In this document: positions 55,600 through 64,000 of the stretch, in pieces | Position numbering within the stretch: position 1 is the stretch's first letter | Layout: each line of letters begins with the position of its first letter | Source of the DNA: Orychophragmus violaceus | Lineage: Eukaryota > Streptophyta > Magnoliopsida > Brassicales > Brassicaceae | DNA: 64,000 nt | Direction: 5' to 3' | Assembly (NCBI GenBank): GCA_030180135.1 | Contig: CM058229.1 | Span: 41,319,522 to 41,383,521 of the forward strand | Program-made: the position numbers and the translations under genes | The notes under the pieces: model-generated | Told to the model about the DNA's origin: nothing | Database searches by the model: none | Seen by the model: the letters and a program-made list of their open reading frames with translations, nothing else

Positions 55600-57984
55600 A
55601 TGGTACGAGAACGTCTGATCTTGATACGAGATGCTGAAGGTGTCCTGAGGGATCCGGAAAACAATCCTTACAATGCTGCTGGGCAGAGGATTGATGCTGA
55701 TGGACGAGTGATCCCTGACCCTCCTGAGCAACTGCAACAGGAACATAACCAGGGTCAAAGACAGGCTCAAGGTAGACAGCTGGTTGTTCATGAGAGGACG
55801 TTAGCTGACTACAACAGACCGGATGAGTTTCATGCAAACCGGTCAGCTTTAGTGCTTCCCACCTTTGAGAGGAATGATTTTGAAGTCAAGACCATCTACT
55901 ACCAGCTGATGAGACAGATTGCTTTTCATGGTCACCAAGCGGAGCAGCCTATGAATCACATTGATCGGTTTGAGGACATAGTCACTGGCATGAAGTATGA
56001 TGGAGTATGCCCGGACTATCTGTTCCTTAAGCTATTTCCACATAGTCTTGCTGGAGACGCTAGTGTATGGCTGAGGCAGCTAGTACCTGGCCAGTATACC
56101 ACTTGGGCAGCTTTAAAGAGTGAGTTCTTGCGTCACTTCTATGATGATGCGCGTTCAGACCAGTCCAGACAGGACATACTCACTTTCTCCCAAGGAGCTG
56201 TGGAGCCCTTAAAGACTGCCTGGATGAGATTTAAGCAGTATCAGCGTGACTGCCCACACCATGGATTCACTGAAGTTCAGCTGATTGGTATTTTCTTCAG
56301 AGGCATAGATCTTCCATATCAGTCTGCGCTGGATAATTCCAGTAATGCCAACTTCAACACCAGGACTCCTACACAGGCTAAGCAGTTGATTGAGAATCTG
56401 ATTGGCAGCAACAGTTGCAAAACTATGGATGAGAGGAGGAAGAAATCTGGTGGAAGTGTTGATAACTCAGAGATGGCTGAATTGAGATCCAGGATGGACA
56501 AAATCTGCACTCTTCTAGGTGAAAAGAAGGCTGTCCACTTTGCTCAAGAAGTAGAAGTAATTCAGACTGAGGAGGACACTCAGGAAGAAGATGTGAATTA
56601 CATCGGAGGATCTGGTTTCCAAGGAAACAGATTTGGATATCAATCTGGGAACAGGTTTTCCGGTGGAGGACAGAAGAATGCCTTCGCAGGCAACCAAAAT
56701 TCTCCTGCAGCCACTGCTCATAAGAGTAAGATAGAGATAATGCTGGAACAGGTGCTGGAGAATCAGATTAAGAGTGCTGCAGACTTCGACAAAAAGGTAG
56801 ATAATGTCTATGAGAAGCTGAATGGGAAGTTTGAATTCCTGAGCACCCACGTGAAAGAGCTTGATGCTAAGGTTGCAAGAATTGCTGGACATGCTCAGAG
56901 GGAAGATGGATATCTCCCAGGACGAACTGACGCTAATCCCAAGTACCAATGCAATGCAGTGACTTTGAGAAGTGGTAAGGAACTGTTACCTAAACAAAAC
57001 AGGCAGCTGAGCGTTGAGGAACTCGTAGAGATTGAAGAATTGGAAGATGAAATTCGTGACATTCGCGATGCATCGGTCGATGCACCCAAGCAACGGTCGA
57101 CGCAAAGCGATAACGTAGAAACTGTCGTCGCGAAGTCGCCCAGCAACGATCGACACAATTCCAGTGACGGTCGATGCAAGGAGACTGCTGAGGATTCCAA
57201 ACCAGAAACATCAAAACAGTCGACCGAAAGAGTTTACAAGCCTAAAATACCCTACCCCAAGAATCCCAGGAAGGCTAAGAGCGAGAGGCAGTATGCCAAA
57301 TGCAAAGAGTTCATAAAAAAGGTGAAAGTTGAAGTGCCTTTGCTTGACTCCATGGATACCTCGCCTATGATGAGAAGATGCCTTAAAGATATGATTGCTG
57401 GAAAATGGACTGATGAAGAGAGTGTGATGATGATCAGTGAGGTATGCAGTGCAGTGATTCAGGGCAGAACTTTAAAGGATCCCGGGAGCTTTGTATTAGA
57501 TTGTACCATCTACGGGGAGAGATTCGAAAGATCCCTGTGTGATCTTGGGTCCAATGTGAATCTCATGCCTCTCTCAGTTGCTAAGAGGCTCGGTATGACT
57601 GATTTCAGACCCACTAGGATATCACTGGTTCTAGCAGACAGAACGATCAGGATTCCCGAAGGAGTATTGGAGGATGTGCCTATAATGATTGGCCAATGTA
57701 CGATTCCTACTGATTTTGTGGTTCTGCAGTATAGAAAGGAACCAAAGGATCCACTAATCTTGGGAAGATCTTTCTTAGCTACAGCTGGTGCGATGATTGA
57801 CTGTCAGAGAGGTAAAATAGTCCTGAATGTGGGTGATCTGAAGATGAGTTTTGACCTGAACAAGCTGCTGAAGAGACCAACCATCGACGGACAGACTTTC
57901 TATGTGGACACACTTGGTGAATTAGCTGCAGAGTACTTTCACCAGTCCCATGCTAAAGATCCACTAGAAAGAGAGCCTTACTGA
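55600..57984 (+). CDS. Gypsy D gag-protease
   Basis: 794 codons open. N-terminal acidic/Gln-rich part, then a Retrotrans_gag capsid domain (about residues 80-270: DASVWLRQLVPGQYTTWAAL, CPHHGFTEVQL). A coiled region follows (about 300-440), then a linker with two palindrome pairs (DASVDAP...SPSNDRHNSSDGRC, about residues 488-530). The retropepsin covers about residues 630-760 (LCDLGSNVNLMP active-site region, PTDFVVL, GRSFLATAGAMID). No CCHC knuckle is seen, as is usual in Athila. Gag packages RNA and the protease cleaves the polyprotein. It ends at TGA 57982; pol continues in another frame 9 bp later. ATG 55600 is the first in frame after the leader. Confidence 0.9.
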   Translation: MVRERLILIRDAEGVLRDPENNPYNAAGQRIDADGRVIPDPPEQLQQEHNQGQRQAQGRQLVVHERTLADYNRPDEFHANRSALVLPTFERNDFEVKTIYYQLMRQIAFHGHQAEQPMNHIDRFEDIVTGMKYDGVCPDYLFLKLFPHSLAGDASVWLRQLVPGQYTTWAALKSEFLRHFYDDARSDQSRQDILTFSQGAVEPLKTAWMRFKQYQRDCPHHGFTEVQLIGIFFRGIDLPYQSALDNSSNANFNTRTPTQAKQLIENLIGSNSCKTMDERRKKSGGSVDNSEMAELRSRMDKICTLLGEKKAVHFAQEVEVIQTEEDTQEEDVNYIGGSGFQGNRFGYQSGNRFSGGGQKNAFAGNQNSPAATAHKSKIEIMLEQVLENQIKSAADFDKKVDNVYEKLNGKFEFLSTHVKELDAKVARIAGHAQREDGYLPGRTDANPKYQCNAVTLRSGKELLPKQNRQLSVEELVEIEELEDEIRDIRDASVDAPKQRSTQSDNVETVVAKSPSNDRHNSSDGRCKETAEDSKPETSKQSTERVYKPKIPYPKNPRKAKSERQYAKCKEFIKKVKVEVPLLDSMDTSPMMRRCLKDMIAGKWTDEESVMMISEVCSAVIQGRTLKDPGSFVLDCTIYGERFERSLCDLGSNVNLMPLSVAKRLGMTDFRPTRISLVLADRTIRIPEGVLEDVPIMIGQCTIPTDFVVLQYRKEPKDPLILGRSFLATAGAMIDCQRGKIVLNVGDLKMSFDLNKLLKRPTIDGQTFYVDTLGELAAEYFHQSHAKDPLEREPY
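57070..57177. repeat. Palindrome pairs within D gag-protease linker
   Basis: Cores at 57070/57090 (20 bp) and 57143/57164 (21 bp), including the GCAACGGTCGACGC subtype. Confidence 0.88.
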
Positions 57985-58093
57985 GCTCTATAATGGAGTT
58001 GGAGTACCTACAGGACGAGCCAGCAATGTGCTGTACAAGACTGATGGATTCTGTTGAAGTTGCAATGCAGGTGGAAGTATCTGACGCGACGAT

Positions 58094-58128
58094 GCAACGA
58101 TCGACACTCACCAAGCATCGGTCGTTGC
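58094..58128. repeat. Palindrome pair in the D protease-RT linker
   Basis: GCAACGATCGACAC and GCATCGGTCGTTGC, 21 bp apart, before the RT domain. Confidence 0.85.
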
Positions 58129-58481
58129 AGGGCGACGCAGACTGGCCAGAGGAAAAGGCTCCGAAAATAGAATTGAAACAACTTCCATCCGGGCTAAGGT
58201 ACGCGTTTCTTGGACCAAATTCAACTTATCCAGTGATTGTTAACGCTAGTTTGAACAACGCAGAGCTCACTTTACTGCTAAGCAAGCTGCGCAAGCATCG
58301 CAAAGCTCTTGGCTATTCTCTTGATGACATTTCAGGTATCTCACCAGAACTGTGCATGCATCGGATACACCTCGAGGATGAGTCTAAAACATCTGTTGAG
58401 CATCAGAGAAGGCTTAATCCTAATCTGCAGGAAGTGGTTAAGAAGGAGATTATGAAACTCCTGGATGCTGGAATCATCTAT

Positions 58482-58575
58482 AAATTCAGAAAGTGATTGG
58501 GTAAGTCCTATTTCAGAATGAGAAGAACGTGATTGGGTAAGTCTGGAGAGGTTAGCAATCACCCTTACTAATGTC
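58482..58575 (+). other. Templated patch in D RT
   Basis: Contains two copies of GTGATTGGGTAAGTC, a piece AATGAGAAGAACG matching 58615-58628, and CTGGAGAGGTTAGC plus AATCACCCTTACTAATG matching 58738-58768. It replaces the expected RT sequence and breaks the frame. Confidence 0.8.
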
Positions 58576-59874
58576 CATGTAGTGCCTAAGAAGGGCGGAG
58601 TTACAGTTGTGAAGAATGAGAAGAACGAGCTGATACCTACTAGGACTGTAACGGGACACAGAATGTGCATAGATTACAGGAAGCTGAATGCTGCAACCAG
58701 AAAGGATCACTTTCCCTTGCCTTTCATCGATCAGATGCTGGAGAGGTTAGCCAATCACCCTTACTAATGCTTCCTCGATGGATACTCAGGTTTCTTTCAG
58801 ATTCCTATCCACCCAGAAGATCAGGGAAAGACTACTTTCACTTGTCCATATGGCACATTCGCTTACCGTAGGATGCCTTTTGGACTCTGTAATGCTTCTG
58901 CCACTTTTCAGAGATGCATGATGTCCATATTTACTGATATGATTGAAGACTTTATGGAGGTATTCATGGATGATTTCTCAGTCTATGGATCATCTTACAA
59001 TGAATGTCTAGATAATCTGTGCAAGGTGCTGACTAGGTGCGAAGAAAAACACTTGGTCCTTAACTGGGAAAAGTGCCACTTTATGGTCAAAGATGGCATT
59101 GTTCTTGGGCATAAAGTATCTGAAACAGGAATCGAAGTGGACCGCGCTAAGATTGAGGTAATGACAAATCTTCAGGCGCCTGATTCTGTTAAAGCTATTA
59201 GAAGCTTTCTAGGACATGCTGGTTTCTATAGGCGTTTCATCAAAGACTTCAGTAAGATTGCTAGGCCACTAACTGCTTTGCTGTGTAAGGATACCAAATT
59301 TGAGTTCAATGCAGACTGTCAGACTGCATTCGAACAGATCAAGCAGGCCTTAGTGAGTGCTCCAGTGGTTCAGCCACCAGATTGGGATCTACCTTTTGAG
59401 GTTATGTGTGATGCAAGTGATTTTGATGTAGGAGCTGTTCTAGGACAGAAGAAGGATAAAAGGCTTCATGCTATCTATTATGCTAGTAGGACACTAGATG
59501 ATGCGCAGAGAAACTATGCAACCACAGAAAAGGAACTGTTAGCTGTTGTCTTTGCTTTCGAGAAATTCCGTCCCTATCTCGTTGGCTCCAAGGTGATTGT
59601 TCATACTGATCATTCAGCTCTGAAGTATCTGATGCAGAAGAAGGATGATAAGCCAAGATTGTTAAGATGGATTCTGTTGCTTCAGGAGTTTGATATTGAA
59701 GTGAGGGACAAGAAGGGAGTTGAGAATGGAGTTGCAGATCATCTTTCAAGGATGTTAGTTGAGGAAGACGTGCCCATAAATGATTATTTGCCCGAGGAAA
59801 TCGTCAACATGATTGGAGCAGTTTTTCAGATGGATTTAAGAGGAGAGTTGCAGAACTGTCGGGAAAATCGCCTT

Positions 59875-59958
59875 GTGTCGATCGATGCCACACTGGCAAC
59901 GGTCGATACAAATATCGGGGAAGCAACGATCGACACATGCGCAAGCAACGGTCGATGC
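59875..59958. repeat. Palindrome pairs in the D RNase H-integrase linker
   Basis: Cores at 59875/59896 (21 bp) and 59923/59945 (22 bp), preceded by TCGCCTT, read as VSIDATLATVDT and ATIDTCASNGRC. Confidence 0.9.
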
Positions 59959-61335
59959 ATACCTGATACGAGCCGAGAGTCTTTCAAGATCAGAATTGGG
60001 AATTATGACTTCGAAATCTCTGCTGTAGCAACATCTGATCGACCATGGTATGCTGATATAGCTAACTACCTTGCTGCTGAGACTGAACCAGATGATCTGA
60101 AGGGTTATGAAAAGAAAAGGTTCTTTAGAGAGCTTAGATGGTACTACTGGGATGAGCCTTATCTCTACAAGCACTGCTCAGATGGCCTGTACAGGAGATG
60201 CATTGCAGAATCAGAAGTTCCAGACATCCTCTTCCACTATCATGGATCAGATTATGCTGGACATTTTGCTACATTCAAGACTGTGTCTAAAGTTCTGCAA
60301 GCAGGTTTCTGGTGGCCTACAATGTTCAGAGACACTCATTCTTTCGTCTCTCAGTGTGATGTTTGTCAGAGGAGAGGGAAAATCAGCAAGAAGCATGAGA
60401 TGCTCAAGAATTTCATTCTGGAAGTTGAGGTTTTCGATTGCTGGTGCATAGATTTCATGGGTCCTTTTCCCTCATCTTATGGGAATAAATTCATCTTGGT
60501 TGCTGTGGACTATGTGTCTAAATGGTTTGAAGCAATAGCTAGTCCAACCAATGATTCTTCGGTGGTCATTAAGCTGTTTAAGCCCATCATATTCCCCAGA
60601 TTTGGAGTGCCTCGTATAGTGATTAGTGATGGAGGATCTCATTTTATCAATAAGGTCTTCGAGAAGCTGCTGAAAAAGCATGGAGTTCATCACCGAGTGG
60701 CTACTCCTTATCACCCTCAAACCAGTAGACAAGTTGAGGTTTCTAACAAACAGATCAAAGAGATCCTTGAGAAGACAGTTGGAAAGACAAGGAAGGATTG
60801 GGCAGCAAAGCTGGATGATGCATTATGGGCTTACAGGACAGCATTCAAGACACCACTTGGGACCACTCCATTCCATCTGCTATATGGAAAAGCATGTCAT
60901 CTACCAGTGGAGCTTGAACACAAAGCAGCATGGGCTGTGAAACAGATGAATTTTGATCTTAAGTCTGCTGCGGAAAGGAGATTTATACAGCTTAATGAGT
61001 TAGATGAGATTAGACATTTTGCTTATGAAAACTCAAAGCTGTACAAGGAGAGGACTAAGGCATATCATGACAAGAATATTGTCTCCATACAATTTGAGCC
61101 TAATGACCAGGTACTTTTATATAACTCTCGTCTGCATTTGTTTCCAAGAAAGCTGAAATCAAGGTGGTCTGGTCCTTTCACAATCAAAGAAGTGCGTCCG
61201 TATGGAGCTGTCGTTCTAACTGGTAAGGATGGTATTGAATTCACTGTGAATGGACAGAGGGTGAAACATTATTGGGCTAAGGCCGAAATTCCAGAAGGTC
61301 AGATTTTGCCTCTGGATGATGCACCCTCTACCTAA

Positions 61336-62606
61336 ATCAGCTGAAGCGTCAAGCTAATGACCTTAAACAAGCGCTGAGTGGGAGGCAACCCACTGTTTTC
61401 GTTTTTGCATTTTGATTTTAGTATTTTCATAGGATTTTACGCTTGTTTCTGGTTTTGGTGAGTTTTGTTTGCAGGTCTCGGACAGATTCGCAGTGCGTCG
61501 ACCGACACACCACTGTGTCGATCGTCACAATACGAAAGAATCGCACAGCAACTGCGACAGAGGTAAAACCCCGAGAGAACTAACCATTCCATTAATAAAT
61601 TTTTGTTTTCTTTCTTTTAACCGATCCCTTGCTTGACACTACTGGGGACAGTGTGTCTTAAGTGTGGGGGAGGTTCTACTAATTACTTTTCTTTCGTTTT
61701 CTTAAGAGTCAGTTAAATTTTAAAAATTTGTTTTTTTGAGTCAAAATTTGTTTAAGTAGGAAACAATGATTTTTTGAGAAGATTAGCAGCATTTGCAGGA
61801 ACTTAAGTAACCATTGGGATGAAGCTGCAGATTATCTATGACTATTAGAAAACCCCATCACAGATCAGCCTACTGAGAACACCCACATCGCTTCAGGTAT
61901 CAGAGGATCCTTTTACTGACTTCAATTTAATCCTGACTTTAGATTTCTCACCTAAGGGCTTGGTATACTTTATGTCGGACTCCTTTGTTGGTTCTGACAC
62001 AGCATGTTAACCTGTCCTATTTGGTTCCCTTCTCCCCTTCCATAAAGTAAAAAAAAAAAAAAAGATAATAAACTGCGGATGAGTTAGTAACTCCGAAGTG
62101 GTCATGGGAATGGTAGCAAACACTATTTTCTCTCATGTGATCCATGGAATGTGTCCAAAGTACACCCCAAAACGGGAAGAACACTGATAAAAAAAAATAA
62201 AATGATACCAAAGGGGAAAAATCAGTTGTTAAGGAAGGGAAAAGAGAAGAAAGGGACTAGAGAAAGACAGTTTGGTGGTCTAGAGCTGGCAAGGTAAGAA
62301 TCCATGTGCCTTTAGATCGATACCCCTTAGGTGAGACCGCACTTAAATATATGCAGAAGTCAGTAGGGAGAATTTGAATGCGTGAATGTGATTGTGGCGT
62401 TTACTTAGGACAGTTGCTAAGTGTGGGGGAAGTATATGTTGGTCTTGATGTCTGCAGGTTGATTCTTTCATGTGGAATACTAAGGAGAATCTGAATGCTG
62501 CTGCTTCTACGACAAAATGAGTTTCTGAAGAGTTTTCAAACCTCTTCACTGCATTTTAGTTCTCTGTTTTGCTTGAGGGCAAGCAAAGGCTAAGTGTGGG
62601 GGGAGT
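61336..62606 (+). other. D 3' untranslated region
   Basis: About 1.27 kb without an ORF. It holds stem-loop AGTGGGAGGCAACCCACT (61377-61394), a palindrome pair (61495/61515, 20 bp), and three polypurine-tract-like stretches (AAGTGTGGGGGAGG near 61660, AAGTGTGGGGGAAG near 62418 and the true tract at 62592). No envelope-like gene. Confidence 0.85.
62592..62606 (+). other. Polypurine tract of Gypsy D
   Basis: AAGTGTGGGGGGAGT directly before the 3' LTR. Confidence 0.9.
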
Positions 62607-63797
62607 TGATATATCATGGTTTTTACCCATTTTAGACCATGATATAGATGTGTTTTAGTGTCTTTTGTATTCGTTTAGAGTCTTTTACAGGTTTAATCAG
62701 GTTTGGAGCTAATTGGAGATATTTGGAGCATTTTGGGACGTTTGGGACGTTTTGTCCGAGAGCTTAACTCACTGTCCGATTTATTGATCAAGCATCGACC
62801 GACACACCTTGTGCATCGGTCGACACACTAGCGAGATGGGCCGTACGCGTCGGTTTAACAAGTTATGAAGATTTGCAAAGAAGCCCAAGATAGTTCCAGT
62901 ATTTACACAGAAGCCCCAGCCGAGATTAGGCTTATATATAGAGGATTTTGGTGTTTAATTTACTTACGCTTTCATACTTAGAGCTAAGAGATTTTTAGAG
63001 CTTTTGGGGCTGATCTATTTCCTGTATTCACTTATTTTGGAGAATATTTCGAACCCCTTTATCTATTTAATTTCTTATATGCAATCTATTATTTCTATGA
63101 TTATGTTTTCATCAATCATGTCTGAGTAGATCCATAGTTAGGCTTAGGTTTTCTCATTAGGGTTTGATGACTTGCTAGACTTGTTTAATTCAGTTAAGGA
63201 TTCATATGATTAGAATGTTCTTCAAACTAAATTGTGCTTAATGCTAGTTCTAACCTGATCAATTAGAATCTAGATCTTAGGTTGCTAAATTCGACACGAG
63301 AGTGTGTTTTAGAATCTGAACTATTTAGGTTGAGCAATTAAATTATTCGCAAAGAGATTTGGTTTAGTTTAATTGTGAACATATCGAAGTTGAACTTAAT
63401 GCTTGTTTAATCTGTTAGTAATTGCAAAGAGATTTGGGTTACTGCACTTAGACTTAGAGGATTTTCGCAAAGAGATTTGGCTAATCCTATTTCTGTGATT
63501 TGAGTTCTAGAACTGAGTTTAATTTGATCCTGACTGATTAACTTGTCTGCTTGTCTGATTTCCTGAGAATATCCTAGGCTTGACGCTTTTAGTTTATTGC
63601 TTTCACAACCAACTTGCTACTGTTTACTTTCTTGCTTCGCAATTTATTTACTTCACCATCTGCTTATTTCTAGTATTAGTCTCTACTGTTCTGATCTATC
63701 GAGACCTAGTGTCCATGTGGATTCGATAACCCTATATACTACTTTGACATTGCTGTTCACTTGCAGTTTAGAATAGGGTAAAACTTAGAACCTATCA
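62607..63797 (+). repeat. 3' LTR of Gypsy D
   Basis: 1191 bp, almost identical to 54036-55227 (one-base indel near 62655 and a few substitutions). Palindrome pair at 62792/62813; hairpins at 63350, 63425 and 63468. Confidence 0.96.
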
Positions 63798-64000
63798 TGG
63801 TGTAAAAACCATTAAGAGTAAATGGATTTTCAAGAAGAAAATTGACGTAGATGGTAATATTCAGATATACAAAGCTGGGTTGGTGGCAAAAGGTTTCAAG
63901 CAAATTCATGGTATTGACTATGAAGAAACCTATTCCCCAGTCACCATGCTTAAGTCCATTCGGATTCTCCTAGCAACCGCCACTCATAATGGTTATGAGA
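63798..64000 (+). pseudogene. Copia C reverse transcriptase, resumed after D
   Basis: Continues the C reading frame from 54030 after the TSD: IKSKWIFKKKIDVDG, LVAKGFKQIHGIDY, EETYSPVTMLKSI. This is the N-terminal RT block of Copia. It is open to the window edge; the rest is outside. Confidence 0.9.

Larger units (their letters stand above)
57993..61335 (+). pseudogene. Gypsy D pol: reverse transcriptase, RNase H, integrase
   Basis: 57993-58496 is the protease-RT linker and RT start (LDAGIIY), in a different frame from gag. 58497-58572 is a scrambled patch. From 58573 RT resumes (VVPKKGGVT, MCIDYRKLNAATRKDHFPLP); TAA at 58765-58767 replaces a Tyr codon. The frame then stays open to 61335: RT catalytic FMDD (near 58966), RNase H (DASDFDVGAVLGQKK, TDHSALKYL), a linker with two palindrome pairs, integrase zinc finger (HYHGSDYAGH...CDVCQRR), core residues in CIDFMGPF and ISDGGSHF and the Glu of QVEVSNKQ, with Arg where relatives have Gly just before it. 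A C-terminal module follows. Confidence 0.92.
54036..63797 (+). mobile_element. Athila-like Gypsy retrotransposon 'D', young, nested in Copia C
   Basis: LTRs 54036-55227 and 62607-63797 differ at only a handful of positions, with TSD TGGTG at 54031-54035 and 63798-63802. PBS for tRNA-Asp, gag-protease ORF, pol in RT-RNase H-integrase order (Gypsy) and a polypurine tract are all present. It is the most recent large insertion in the window. Pol has a frameshift, a patched segment at 58480-58575 and one nonsense codon. No envelope-like ORF. About 20 palindrome cores occur in LTRs, leader, gag, pol and 3' region. Confidence 0.97.
45915..64000 (+). mobile_element. Copia retrotransposon 'C', nested in B and hosting a Helitron and Gypsy D
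   Basis: The LTR starts TGTTGGGAATG at 45915. The 5' LTR is split by a Helitron (46560-50236) and ends at 50266. PBS, leader, gag, protease and integrase follow to 54030; Gypsy D (54036-63797) splits pol, which resumes at 63798 and leaves the window in RT. Related to Copia A. Palindrome cores: one in the LTR, eight in the leader and, unlike A, two pairs inside pol. Confidence 0.92.

Noticed and set aside
61336..62606. An envelope-like gene in Gypsy D, as in classical Athila
   Set aside because: No ORF longer than about 70 codons and no signal or transmembrane segments are seen there.

Overview
This is nuclear DNA of a flowering plant, almost certainly Brassicaceae (Arabidopsis/Capsella-like) and pericentromeric in character. 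Only two apparently functional host genes are visible. One is a nine-exon gene for a Ycf45-like AAA ATPase (23546-25358). The other is an intronless wound-induced polypeptide (WIP, DUF3774) gene with a TATA box (37811-38204). Nearly everything else is transposable elements inserted into one another, and target-site duplications (TSDs) fix much of the order.

Left third: a decayed minus-strand Copia element runs off the left edge (1-3550). A non-autonomous hAT-type element (ends at 3663 and 20069) was split 6 bp inside its terminus by an Athila-like Gypsy element, 'E1' (3669-18413, minus strand, TSD AGAGG, gag-protease only). E1 was split in turn by a plus-strand Copia element, 'A' (7665-14590, TSD CATTA). 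Beyond the hAT end lie a hAT transposase pseudogene, a tRNA-derived SINE and a long polyadenylated retroposon.

Middle third: the ATPase gene is followed by a gutted Tat-type Gypsy element with an antisense ORF and a 27-bp minisatellite (26901-32186), a Helitron end, a Gypsy integrase relic, and a Copia RT/RNase H relic whose LTR holds a second non-coding retroposon. Then come the WIP gene and CACTA-related debris with a Transposase_24 pseudogene.

Right third: a four-level nest. Gypsy element 'B' (from 41714, pol missing) was entered by Copia 'C' (from 45915). C's 5' LTR was entered by a Helitron (46560-50236) carrying pieces of a phosphatidylinositol-phosphate kinase gene. C's pol was entered by a young, nearly complete Athila-like Gypsy element 'D' (54036-63797, TSD TGGTG, almost identical LTRs). 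The window ends in C's reverse transcriptase.

The most striking signal cuts across these families. A 14-bp palindrome, GYRWCGRTCGWYRC (typically GTGTCGATCGACAC), occurs about 64 times, only in A, B, C and D (two Copia, two Gypsy). It usually comes in pairs whose starts are 21 bp apart (25 of 33 intervals by hand count), which is two helical turns. It sits in LTRs, leaders, 3' regions and, inside coding sequence, in linkers between protein domains. E1 lacks it but carries its own palindrome family (TATCGGC...GCCGATA) in units exactly 63 bp apart. B and D also share GNRA-tetraloop hairpins in their LTRs whose stems covary. I know of no description of these systems, but I could not search.
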